Assembly (NCBI GenBank): GCA_945876515.1
Contig: CAMCPF010000193.1
Location: forward strand, 1 to 6,139
Direction: 5' to 3'
Length of the DNA: 6,139 bases
From: Candidatus Kuenenia stuttgartensis
Lineage (GTDB): Bacteria > Planctomycetota > Planctomycetia > Pirellulales > UBA1268
Notes under the pieces: generated by a model
Told to the model about the DNA's origin: nothing
The model's database searches: none
Seen by the model: the letters and a program-made list of their open reading frames with translations, nothing else
Part shown: positions 1-6,139 of the stretch, piece after piece
How the letters are laid out: every line of letters starts with the position of its first letter
How positions within the stretch are numbered: position 1 is the stretch's first letter
Made by a program: the position numbers and the translations under genes

Positions 1-1
1 C

Positions 2-541
2 GCCATCCATTGCCACGCATCTCTGCGGGAGGCGCGGGCGCTGGCCGAGGAGCTTGCGGTGGGCGGCACGCCGGCCCTCGCGGTCACGGCCGATCTCCGG
101 GAGGAGGGGGCGGTGCGGGCGCTCGTGCACCGCGTGGCCGACCATTTCGGGCGGATCGACGCGGTGGTGGCCTGCGCGCGGCTGCGGCGAACGGGCACGC
201 TCGAGGAGCTCGCGGCCGCCGACCTGGCAAGCCATTACGAGGTGAACGTGATCGGCGCATTCGTGGTAGCGCAGGAGGCCGCGGCGGTGATGGTCGCCCA
301 GGAGTCGGGCGGCGTGATCGTGGCGGTCGCCGACGGCGGCGGTCCCCGCCCGGACGAACTGGCCTACGCCGCGAGCCAGGGGGCGATTCCCGCGCTGATG
401 CGGGCACTCGACGCCGAGTGCCGGGCTCGGAACCCACGGATCCGAGCAGCCTGCCTGACCGCACCGAGCCCGCCCCCTCCGCCGGCCGACCTCGCCAGCA
501 TGCTCGTCGCCCGCATCGACGAACTTCGCGCCGCTCCGTGA
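2..541 (+). CDS. SDR-family oxidoreductase-like protein, 3' part, degenerate active site
   Basis: The reading frame is open from the left edge to a TGA at 539-541, giving 179 visible residues; the start and the N-terminal nucleotide-binding TGxxxGxG segment lie outside the window. The visible part follows the Rossmann-fold SDR pattern. A strand reading AIHCHAS comes first, then a helix and the acidic turn TADL (29-32). The FGRIDAVVACAR stretch (49-60) stands where families have a D-x-L-V-N-N-A-G motif, and VNVIGAF (81-87) holds the structural Asn N82. IVAVADGG follows at 106-113, then YAASQGA at 122-128. In active SDRs the catalytic residues are Asn-Ser-Tyr-Lys. Here Asn82 and Tyr122 remain, but Ser is replaced (Asp111 by my alignment) and the YxxxK lysine is Gln126. 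After IRAACLTAP (147-155) only about 24 residues remain, including a five-proline run, so the usual substrate-lid region is absent. It is probably a divergent or catalytically dead SDR; a decaying gene is possible, though the frame is intact. The gene is convergent with the histidine kinase. Confidence 0.8.
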   Translation, partial: AIHCHASLREARALAEELAVGGTPALAVTADLREEGAVRALVHRVADHFGRIDAVVACARLRRTGTLEELAAADLASHYEVNVIGAFVVAQEAAAVMVAQESGGVIVAVADGGGPRPDELAYAASQGAIPALMRALDAECRARNPRIRAACLTAPSPPPPPADLASMLVARIDELRAAP

Positions 542-551
542 ACGACTGCGA

Positions 552-682
552 AGGGTTGCCCGGGTCCACGAGCGGGCTGGGGAAGCAAGCGGAGCCAGGG
601 CTGGCGAAGCGCAGCGGACACGCAGTGAACGAAGGCCTGGAGGGCCGGAGTGAACGTCCGACGAGAGGACCCGGGCAACCCT
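552..682. repeat. 131-bp intergenic element bounded by a perfect 16-bp inverted repeat
   Basis: The left arm agggttgcccgggtcc (552-567) and right arm ggacccgggcaaccct (667-682) are exact reverse complements, separated by 99 bases. The element begins 10 bases after the SDR stop codon and ends 27 bases before the end of the convergent kinase gene, so it occupies most of the gap between two gene ends. No T-run follows either arm, so it is not a classical intrinsic terminator, although the arms could form a strong hairpin stem in either transcript. The interior holds further short repeats and hairpins, for example gccag-gg-ctggc at 594-605. Only a trivial GA dinucleotide flanks both ends, so there is no convincing target-site duplication. 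It may be a dispersed non-coding repeat (MITE- or REP-like), a structured 3'-end element protecting or terminating both transcripts, or a small RNA. The inverted repeat itself is certain; its role is inference. Confidence 0.7.
574..656. repeat. Imperfect direct repeats inside the intergenic element
   Basis: Two copies follow the pattern gggctgg-N-gaagc-(1 or 2 nt)-agcgga. The first spans 574-593 and the second 598-618, a period of 24 bases. A second direct repeat, agtgaacg, occurs at 624-631 and 649-656, 25 bases apart, with ggcctggagggcc between the copies. A degenerate third version of the first unit may lie at 634-650 (ggcctgg followed by cgga). The near-constant spacing of 24-25 bases suggests internal duplication rather than chance GC-rich similarity, but the copies are short and imperfect. 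Confidence 0.5.
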
Positions 683-709
683 GAGCCCTCTCGCCAGGTG
701 AAACCGCCT

Positions 710-2470
710 TCACCGCGTGGCCGGCATCCGGACCGTGAAGGTGCTGCCCACGCCCGGCGTGCTCTCGACGGTCACGCCGCCGCCGTGGGCCTGCACGATG
801 TGCTTGACGATCGAGAGCCCCAGCCCCGTGCCGCCGAGCTTGCGGCTGCGGGCCTTGTCGATCCGGTAGAACCGCTCGAACAGCCGCGGCAGGTGCTCGG
901 CATCGATGCCCGTCCCCTCGTCCACGACGCGGATCACGAGCTCGCTCCCCTCCAGGTCGGCGGTGATCCGCACCGTCCGACCAGGATCGCTGTACTTGAT
1001 GGCGTTGTCGACGAGGTTGATGACCGCCTGCTCCAACAGCGGCGGATTGACGTCGGCGACGAGCGACTCCGGGCAGTCGGTAGCGAGACGAATCGACCGC
1101 TCCGCAGCCCGCGGCCCGCAGTCGGCTTCGGCGGCGGCGAACACGTCGGCGATCGGCGTCGGCTCGAGCGGCAGGTTGCCCGAACCCTCGCTCTGCTCGA
1201 TCCGGGAAAGGGCCAGCAGGTCTTCGATGATCGAGGCCAGGCGGTCGGCCTGCCGCCCCACGATCTCCAGGAACCGACGGCTGTCGGCCGGATCGTCGAG
1301 GGCGCCGTCGAGCAGCGTCTCCACGAACCCCTTGATCGAGGCGACGGGTGTCTTGAGCTCGTGGGAGACGTTGGCGACGAAGTCCCGACGCACGTTCTCG
1401 AGCCGCTCGATGTCGGTCACGTCGTTGAGCACGATCACGGCTCCCCCCTCGCCCGACACGTCCCGCAGGGCCGTGCCCCGCAGCCGGATCGTGCGGTCGC
1501 GGGCGGCCCGGAGCACGAGGTCGTCCTCGACCGGCTCGCGACAGTCGATCGCCAGCAGCGCGAACCGTCGGAGGTCGGGATTGCGGATCACCTCCTGGAG
1601 CGGCCGGCGGAGCACGCCGTCGAGATCGACGTTCAGCAGGTCGGCGGCGGCCCGGTTCATCCCCACGATCCGCTGCCTGGCGTCGATCGCCAGCACTCCC
1701 TCGATCATGCTGCCGAGCACCGCCTCCTGCTGCGTGCCCTGACGGCCGATCGTGAGGCCCCGCTCGACCAGCTGCTCGCGGAGGCGGCCGAGCGCCGCCG
1801 ACAGGCCCGCCACTTCGGCCAGCTCCGTCGAGGGCAGCGGGAGATCGACGTCGCCGGCGGCGAGCCGGGCGGCCGCGTCGCACAACTCCTCGACGGGCCG
1901 GGCGGCCCGGCGCGCCAGCAGCCAACCCAGGGCGATCGCCAGGCCGCCGCAGGCGAGCGAGCCTGCGGAGAGTCGCCTGACCGCGCGGCCCACGGCCGCA
2001 TCGGAGACGGTCGTGTCGGCGGTCAGCCGGACGACGAAGGCCGGCGCTTCCGGAGGCCCGTGGGGCACCGCGACGGTCAGGATCCGGCGGCCGGTGCCGA
2101 CGTCATAGCGGCTGCCGCTGGCGGTCCGGCCGGACGTCGTCGGCTGGGGAAGGGAGCCCCCGCGGTTCGTGCTCCGGGCACGGGGCGGTGCGGAGGCGAG
2201 CGTCTCTCCGGCGGGATCGACCAGCTCGACATCGAGTCCAGTGGTGGCGGCGAACTGGCGGAGTTGTTCGCCGCAGGCGGCGGTGTCGCGGTCAGCCGGG
2301 GCGAGGGCGGTGGCCAAGCGGCGCCCCAACTCCTCGATCCGCTGCCGCTCCCCCTCGGTGGCCAGGGTGCCGATCTGGACGCTTCCCAGCCAGAAACAGC
2401 CTGCGAGCACCGCGGCCACGAGCAGGCACCAGCCCAGGAACAAGTGCCAGACGAGCCGGGTGCGGGGCAT
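710..2470 (-). CDS. phoR: PhoR-like sensor histidine kinase (HAMP-PAS-HisKA-HATPase)
   Basis: This is a 586-residue inner-membrane kinase that would autophosphorylate on His and pass the phosphate to the response regulator encoded just upstream. TM1 lies at about 8-28 and is followed by an extracytoplasmic segment of about 135 residues. TM2 is at about 168-187, with a HAMP linker at about 186-240 and a PAS-like domain at about 248-355. The HisKA H-box VSHELKTP has the phospho-acceptor His370. The adjacent E-x-x-T (Glu371, Thr374) is the pattern associated with phosphatase activity, so a dual kinase/phosphatase is likely. The ATPase domain has an N-box (INLVDNA, Asn485 and Asn489), a G1 box (DEGTGI, 517-522), an F-box (LFERFYR, 530-536) and a G2 box (GGTGLGLS, 546-553). 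I chose the ATG at 2470 because it gives a short cytoplasmic leader before TM1. A GTG at 2500 overlapping the regulator stop (GTGA) would add 10 residues. Neither start has a clear Shine-Dalgarno, which fits coupled translation. The architecture is PhoR/ResE/VicK-like; the phosphate role is inferred. Confidence 0.9.
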   Translation of the reverse strand: MPRTRLVWHLFLGWCLLVAAVLAGCFWLGSVQIGTLATEGERQRIEELGRRLATALAPADRDTAACGEQLRQFAATTGLDVELVDPAGETLASAPPRARSTNRGGSLPQPTTSGRTASGSRYDVGTGRRILTVAVPHGPPEAPAFVVRLTADTTVSDAAVGRAVRRLSAGSLACGGLAIALGWLLARRAARPVEELCDAAARLAAGDVDLPLPSTELAEVAGLSAALGRLREQLVERGLTIGRQGTQQEAVLGSMIEGVLAIDARQRIVGMNRAAADLLNVDLDGVLRRPLQEVIRNPDLRRFALLAIDCREPVEDDLVLRAARDRTIRLRGTALRDVSGEGGAVIVLNDVTDIERLENVRRDFVANVSHELKTPVASIKGFVETLLDGALDDPADSRRFLEIVGRQADRLASIIEDLLALSRIEQSEGSGNLPLEPTPIADVFAAAEADCGPRAAERSIRLATDCPESLVADVNPPLLEQAVINLVDNAIKYSDPGRTVRITADLEGSELVIRVVDEGTGIDAEHLPRLFERFYRIDKARSRKLGGTGLGLSIVKHIVQAHGGGVTVESTPGVGSTFTVRMPATR

Positions 2471-2496
2471 GGGGGTGACGTGCGGCGGGACGTGCG

Positions 2497-3264
2497 TCAC
2501 GCCCGGAACCGATATCCCACGCCGCGCACGGTCTCGATGTAGGAGCCGAAGGTACCGAGCTTTTTCCGCAGGCCGGCGACCTGGACGTCGACCGACCGCT
2601 CGGTGACAGGATAATCCTCCCCCTTGACTGCGTCGACGATCTGCGTGCGGGTGTAGGCCCAACCCGGCCGTTTGGCCAGAAACTGGAGGAGGGCGAACTC
2701 GGTGTAGGTGAGTTCCAGCGGCTTGCCGGCGAGCGTCGCCTCATGGCGGCCGGGATTGATCGAGAGCTCGTGGACGTCGATCGTGACCTCCGCCTCGGCC
2801 AGCCGGCGGGCGTCGTGCCGCCGGAGGAGCGCCTTGATCCGGGCGCCGAGCACCCGTGGGCTGAACGGCTTGGCGATGTAGTCGTCGGCACCCTTGTCGA
2901 GTCCGGCGATCATGTCGCTCTCCTCCCCCTTGGCGGTGAGCATGATGATCGGCACTTCGCGGGTGCGGGCGTCGGCCTTGAGCCGCCGACAGACCTCGAG
3001 GCCGTCCACTGCCGGCAGCATCAGGTCGAGCACGATCAGGTCCGGCGGCTGCTTGCGGGCCGCCTTGAGCGCATCCTCGCCGCTGACCACGCAGGCGACG
3101 TCGTAGCCCTCCTTCGTCAGGTTGTAGCGAACGAGTTCGAGCAGATCCTCCTCGTCGTCAACGACGAGGATCCGCGGGGCCGGAGGGGTCGCAGGCTCGG
3201 GCCGGGGCTTCGACGAGGCTTGCTTCACGACGGTTTCCTGCAGGGCGAACGTTCCAGTGCTCAT
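2497..3264 (-). CDS. phoB: PhoB-like OmpR-family response regulator
   Basis: This is a 255-residue cytoplasmic transcription factor. The receiver domain spans about 31-148: the acidic pair Asp36/Asp37 (VVDDEED), phospho-acceptor Asp80 in LIVLDLMLP, Thr110 in IIMLTAKG and Lys132 in AKPF are all present, so phosphorylation should be normal. A winged-helix Trans_reg_C domain spans about 157-255, with ELTYTEFALLQFLAKRPG at 184-201, the recognition-helix region TERSVDVQVAGLRKKLG at 221-237 and the wing hairpin ending VRGVGYRFRA. The ATG at 3264 is chosen; a GTG at 3312 would add 16 residues with no better ribosome site. Even with the ATG, the receiver is preceded by about 30 extra residues rich in Pro, Ala and Ser, longer than E. 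coli PhoB (229 residues). The gene is followed by its cognate kinase, either 26 bp away or overlapping by 4 bp depending on the kinase start, so the two are very likely one operon. PhoB is the best name by resemblance, but other OmpR-type regulators cannot be excluded. Confidence 0.9.
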   Translation of the reverse strand: MSTGTFALQETVVKQASSKPRPEPATPPAPRILVVDDEEDLLELVRYNLTKEGYDVACVVSGEDALKAARKQPPDLIVLDLMLPAVDGLEVCRRLKADARTREVPIIMLTAKGEESDMIAGLDKGADDYIAKPFSPRVLGARIKALLRRHDARRLAEAEVTIDVHELSINPGRHEATLAGKPLELTYTEFALLQFLAKRPGWAYTRTQIVDAVKGEDYPVTERSVDVQVAGLRKKLGTFGSYIETVRGVGYRFRA

Positions 3265-3365
3265 GTCGAGACGGCTGTGGAAAGAGGGCTGGACCCGGCA
3301 AAGTATGCCCACGGGTCACCGCCCGGCGAAAATGAGAATTGCGTGAACGCCGCCGCCCCGCCCAT

Positions 3366-6139
3366 TCAGGAGAGCAGCAGTTCGACGTCCTCGGGAGTGA
3401 GATTCCCGATCACACCGGCATCGGCCCGGACGATCGACTCGGCCAGCTCCCGCTTCTTGTCCTGGAGGGCCAGGATCTTCTCCTCGACCGTGTCGCGGGC
3501 GATCAGCCGGTAGGCGAATACACGGCGGGTCTGGCCGATCCGGTGGGCGCGATCCACCGCCTGGGCCTCGACGGCGGGGTTCCACCATGGATCCAGGATG
3601 TAGATGTAGTCGGCCGCCGTGAGGTTCAGCCCTTGGCCACCCGCCTTCAGGCTCACGAGGAACAGCCGGCACTCGGGGTCCTCCTGGAACCGGGCCACGC
3701 GGGCCTGGCGGTCGGTCGTCCGGCCGTCCAGGTATTCGTACGGCAGCGGCCGGGCGTCGAGCTTGCGGCGGAGGATCGCCAGGAAACTGGTGAACTGGCT
3801 GAACACCAGCACCTTGTGCCCCTCGTCGATCACCTCGTCGAGCTGCTCGAGCAGGGTGTCGAGCTTGGCGGAGGGGTCGTCGATCCGAGCCGGATCCACC
3901 AAGCCCGGGTGGCAGGCCGTCTGCCGCAGCCTCAAGAGCGCCTCGAGCACCGCGATCCGCGAGCGGCCGATGCCCAGCCGCCCGATCCGCCCGGAGAGCT
4001 CGGCGCGGAAGTGGTGCCGCAGTTCGTCGTAGGCCTTCCGCTGCTCCTCCCCCAGCTCCACGAACAAGGTCTGCTCGGTCTTCTCGGGCAGATCGGAGAG
4101 CACTTCCGCCTTGGTCCGCCGCAGCAGGTACGGCCGCACCGCCCGGGCCACGAGGTCCGCGCTGCCGCGGCCGTCGGCCAGGAACCGCCGGAGCCGCGCG
4201 GCGCTGCCGAGCTGGCCGGGATTCAGGAACTCGAAGATGCTCCACAGCTCGCCGATGTGGTTCTCCACGGGCGTGCCGGTGAGCGCCAGCCGGTGCCGCG
4301 CCTTGAGCAGCCGGCAGGCCTTGGCCGCCTGACTGGCCGCGTTCTTGATCGACTGGGCCTCGTCCAGCACCACGTAGTCGAACTCCGTCTCCCGGTGGCG
4401 GAGGATGTCGCGGCGAAGCGTGCCGTAGGTGGTGATCACGATGTCGTGCTCGCCCAGATCACCGGCCGTCTCGACGCGGGCATTGCCGGTGTGATTGACC
4501 ACCTGCAGCTCCGGCGCGAACTTTCGCGCCTCGTCCATCCAGTTGAAGACGAGGCTCTTGGGCACGATCACCAGGCTCGGCCGGTGGGGCAGGCCGGCGG
4601 CCGCGACCGCGGCCTTCCGCCGCAGGAGCAGCGCCAGGACCTGGATCGTCTTGCCCAGGCCCATGTCGTCGGCGAGGCAGCCGCCCAGCCCGAGCCCTTC
4701 GAGAAACATGAGCCAGCCGAGCCCTTCCCGCTGGTAGTGCCGGAGCGTGCCCTGGAAGCCCTCCGGCTCGTCCTCGGCCTCGGGCCGCTCGCCGGCGGTC
4801 AGCTGCTCCCGCAGCCGCTCGAAGGCCTCGTCGACCCGCGTCCGTGGCTGGCCGGCCAAGAGCGCGTCGAGCAGCGCGACCTGGATGCGGCCGTAGCGGA
4901 GCTTGCCATCGTGGCTCTGGGCCAGCGCCGCGAAGGGGGCAAACTGCGCGGCGAACGATTCCGGCAGGATGCCGACCGAGCCATCGGCCAGCTCGACCGA
5001 GCGATGGCCGGCGGCCAGCGCCTCGAGCAGGGCCGGGAAATCGACCCCCACACCCCCGAAGTCGATGTCGGCGGAGAGCTCGAACCAATCGATGCCGCTG
5101 GTGACGTTCCAGGCCACGCTCCCGGCGGGCCGATAGCGTCGGCCGGCCACCTCGACGGCCCAGCCCGTGGCGGCCAGCTGCGCCACCGAGCCATCCAGCC
5201 GGTTGCGGGCCACCTCGACGTGGTGCACGACCTCGTCGCCGTCGAGCGTCGCGCCGCGGGGCGGCGTGAAGCCGTGCCGGGGCAGCGCGGCGAGCGCCTC
5301 CCGCTCGGCGGACCGGTCACGGCGGACGAAGACCTTGCGGTCGGCGTCGGCGGCGCCGCCGGCCGGATCGTCGGCCGCGATCATGATTCCGGAGTAGTCG
5401 AACCAGATCCGGCCGGCCAGTTGCACTCGCGGCTGGCTGCGGCGCCGCCGCGACCCCGGCCCCGTCGGCTCATCGACCGACACCGCCGGCGAGTCGTCGA
5501 GCACGAGCTTCGGCCGCGGCGGCCCCGATTCGATCCGCCAGCCCGTCCAAGACGGCAGCACGATCCGCGGCAGGTCGGCCAAGAGCGCGAGCCGTTCGAC
5601 GAGGCCGTCACAGTGGCCGCCGGCCAGTTCGATCGGCCCGCGCCGCTCGAACTGGTCGATCCAGCCCCCGGCTCCATCGGCCTCCAGCCGGGCGATCCGG
5701 TCGGCGAAGACCACGATTCCCGACTTGAGAATCGCCCGCGGCTCGCGGAGATCCTTTCGCTGGCTGCCGCGGACGAGCGCCGCGGTGAGCGTCGCCTTGG
5801 CCGGCGGCGGGGGCGGCGCGTCGTCGTCCTCGGCCTCGCGGCGGCGCCGCGGCAGGTCATCGTCGTCGGGCCCCACTACGAAGGCGAACTCCCAGGGGCG
5901 GCCTCCATCCCAGGTGAGGGGCACGACATCGTCCGGAGCACGCCGCGGCTCGGGCTGCATCAAGAGCCGTCCGGTCTCGCACAACAGCGACAGGTGGGCC
6001 GCGGCCGAGCGGGGGCTGATCACGATCCGCGAGATCATGCGCCGCTCGAGCGGCGGCGGTACGCTCCGCTCGTCGCCCGCCACGGCGCCGAGCAACCGCT
6101 CGACGAGCTCCCGCTCCTGCCGCTCGAGTTCGTCGAGCT
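3366..6139 (-). CDS. SNF2/HepA-family DEAD/DEAH-box helicase, 5' end outside window
   Basis: The frame is open from the right edge to a TGA at 3366-3368, giving 923 visible residues (numbering below starts at the edge); the true start is beyond 6139. This is a Swi2/Snf2-type ATP-driven DNA translocase. The C-terminal half carries the full motor: motif I DMGLGKT (491-497, Walker lysine 496), motif II DEAQ (592-595), motif III LALTGTP (617-623), motif IV KVLVFSQFTSFL near 775-790, motif V SLKAGGQGLNLT (829-840) and motif VI QAVDRAHRIGQ (859-869). All key residues appear intact. The first roughly 460 residues resemble the bacterial SNF2-associated region and include an acidic, Arg-rich and poly-Pro linker near 90-112. 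The first visible residues (LDELERQERELVERLL) look like a charged helix or coiled coil. No SWIM zinc finger is visible; if present it is upstream. Possible roles are transcription recycling (RapA-like) or DNA repair; the sequence does not decide. The stop lies 101 bases upstream of the response-regulator ATG on the same strand. Confidence 0.93.
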   Translation of the reverse strand, partial: LDELERQERELVERLLGAVAGDERSVPPPLERRMISRIVISPRSAAAHLSLLCETGRLLMQPEPRRAPDDVVPLTWDGGRPWEFAFVVGPDDDDLPRRRREAEDDDAPPPPPAKATLTAALVRGSQRKDLREPRAILKSGIVVFADRIARLEADGAGGWIDQFERRGPIELAGGHCDGLVERLALLADLPRIVLPSWTGWRIESGPPRPKLVLDDSPAVSVDEPTGPGSRRRRSQPRVQLAGRIWFDYSGIMIAADDPAGGAADADRKVFVRRDRSAEREALAALPRHGFTPPRGATLDGDEVVHHVEVARNRLDGSVAQLAATGWAVEVAGRRYRPAGSVAWNVTSGIDWFELSADIDFGGVGVDFPALLEALAAGHRSVELADGSVGILPESFAAQFAPFAALAQSHDGKLRYGRIQVALLDALLAGQPRTRVDEAFERLREQLTAGERPEAEDEPEGFQGTLRHYQREGLGWLMFLEGLGLGGCLADDMGLGKTIQVLALLLRRKAAVAAAGLPHRPSLVIVPKSLVFNWMDEARKFAPELQVVNHTGNARVETAGDLGEHDIVITTYGTLRRDILRHRETEFDYVVLDEAQSIKNAASQAAKACRLLKARHRLALTGTPVENHIGELWSIFEFLNPGQLGSAARLRRFLADGRGSADLVARAVRPYLLRRTKAEVLSDLPEKTEQTLFVELGEEQRKAYDELRHHFRAELSGRIGRLGIGRSRIAVLEALLRLRQTACHPGLVDPARIDDPSAKLDTLLEQLDEVIDEGHKVLVFSQFTSFLAILRRKLDARPLPYEYLDGRTTDRQARVARFQEDPECRLFLVSLKAGGQGLNLTAADYIYILDPWWNPAVEAQAVDRAHRIGQTRRVFAYRLIARDTVEEKILALQDKKRELAESIVRADAGVIGNLTPEDVELLLS

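Noticed and set aside
552..682. Classical Rho-independent terminator
   Set aside because: The arms would form a strong stem, but the 99-base spacer is far too long and no T-run follows on either strand; kept as a repeat element instead.
10..684. + strand open frame of 224 codons running through the SDR gene and the intergenic element
   Set aside because: The composition is Gly/Arg-rich with no domain, and the neighbouring frame (ending at 541) shows a clear SDR pattern instead.
84..1925. Long minus-strand open frame (about 613 codons) crossing the SDR, the intergenic element and the kinase
   Set aside because: It overlaps two well-supported genes and translates to repetitive Arg/Pro/Gly/Ala sequence without domains; the absence of stops is explained by high GC.
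650..2542. Long + strand open frame (about 630 codons) opposite the kinase gene
   Set aside because: It lies antisense to a gene with complete kinase motifs; the translation is low-complexity Arg/Gly/Asp-rich with no recognisable domain, as expected for a shadow frame in GC-rich DNA.
3291..3301. ggacccggcaa upstream of the response regulator resembles the right arm of the intergenic element
   Set aside because: The match is only about 11 bases with one gap in GC-rich DNA, with no second arm nearby; probably chance.
3302..3307. Possible -10 box (CATACT on the minus strand) upstream of the response regulator
   Set aside because: It matches the consensus at only four of six bases and has no convincing -35 at the right spacing; no Pho-box-like direct repeat is visible either.
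6093..6095. TTG at 6095 as the helicase start codon
   Set aside because: The frame stays open to the edge and reads a plausible charged helix upstream of it, and SNF2 proteins of this type usually have a longer N-terminus; treated as a gene cut by the window edge.

Overview
The window is GC-rich DNA with tightly packed genes. The protein style (Arg/Ala/Pro-rich, a PhoB/PhoR-like pair with a PAS-containing kinase, a large SNF2-type helicase) suggests a high-GC bacterium, possibly a planctomycete. That taxonomic guess rests on general resemblance only; there is no rRNA or other marker gene here.

Layout from left to right: (1) The 3' part of a short-chain dehydrogenase/reductase (SDR)-like gene on the + strand, entering from the left edge and ending at 541. 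Its active-site motif is degenerate. (2) A 168-bp gap between convergent genes, largely filled by a 131-bp element (552-682). This element is bounded by a perfect 16-bp inverted repeat and contains imperfect direct repeats. (3) A minus-strand pair: a PhoR-like sensor histidine kinase (710-2470), preceded in transcription order by a PhoB-like OmpR-family response regulator (2497-3264). The ATG chosen for the kinase lies 26 bp downstream of the regulator stop, and an alternative GTG overlaps that stop as GTGA. (4) A 101-bp spacer. (5) A large minus-strand SNF2/HepA-family DEAD/DEAH-box helicase (3366 to beyond the right edge, N-terminus missing).

Transcription on the minus strand runs helicase, then response regulator, then histidine kinase. 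The last two form a complete two-component system: the kinase has an extracytoplasmic sensor segment, HAMP, PAS, HisKA and HATPase domains, and the regulator has a receiver and a winged-helix DNA-binding domain. Phosphate sensing is the usual role of this architecture, but no pst or phoU gene is visible to confirm it. The helicase is a neighbour on the same strand with no obvious functional link.

I see no CRISPR array, tRNA, rRNA, transposase gene or phage gene. The features most worth a second look are the inverted-repeat-bounded element at 552-682 and the SDR lacking its catalytic Ser and Lys. The rest is ordinary core gene content, and I do not see a convincing new multi-gene system.
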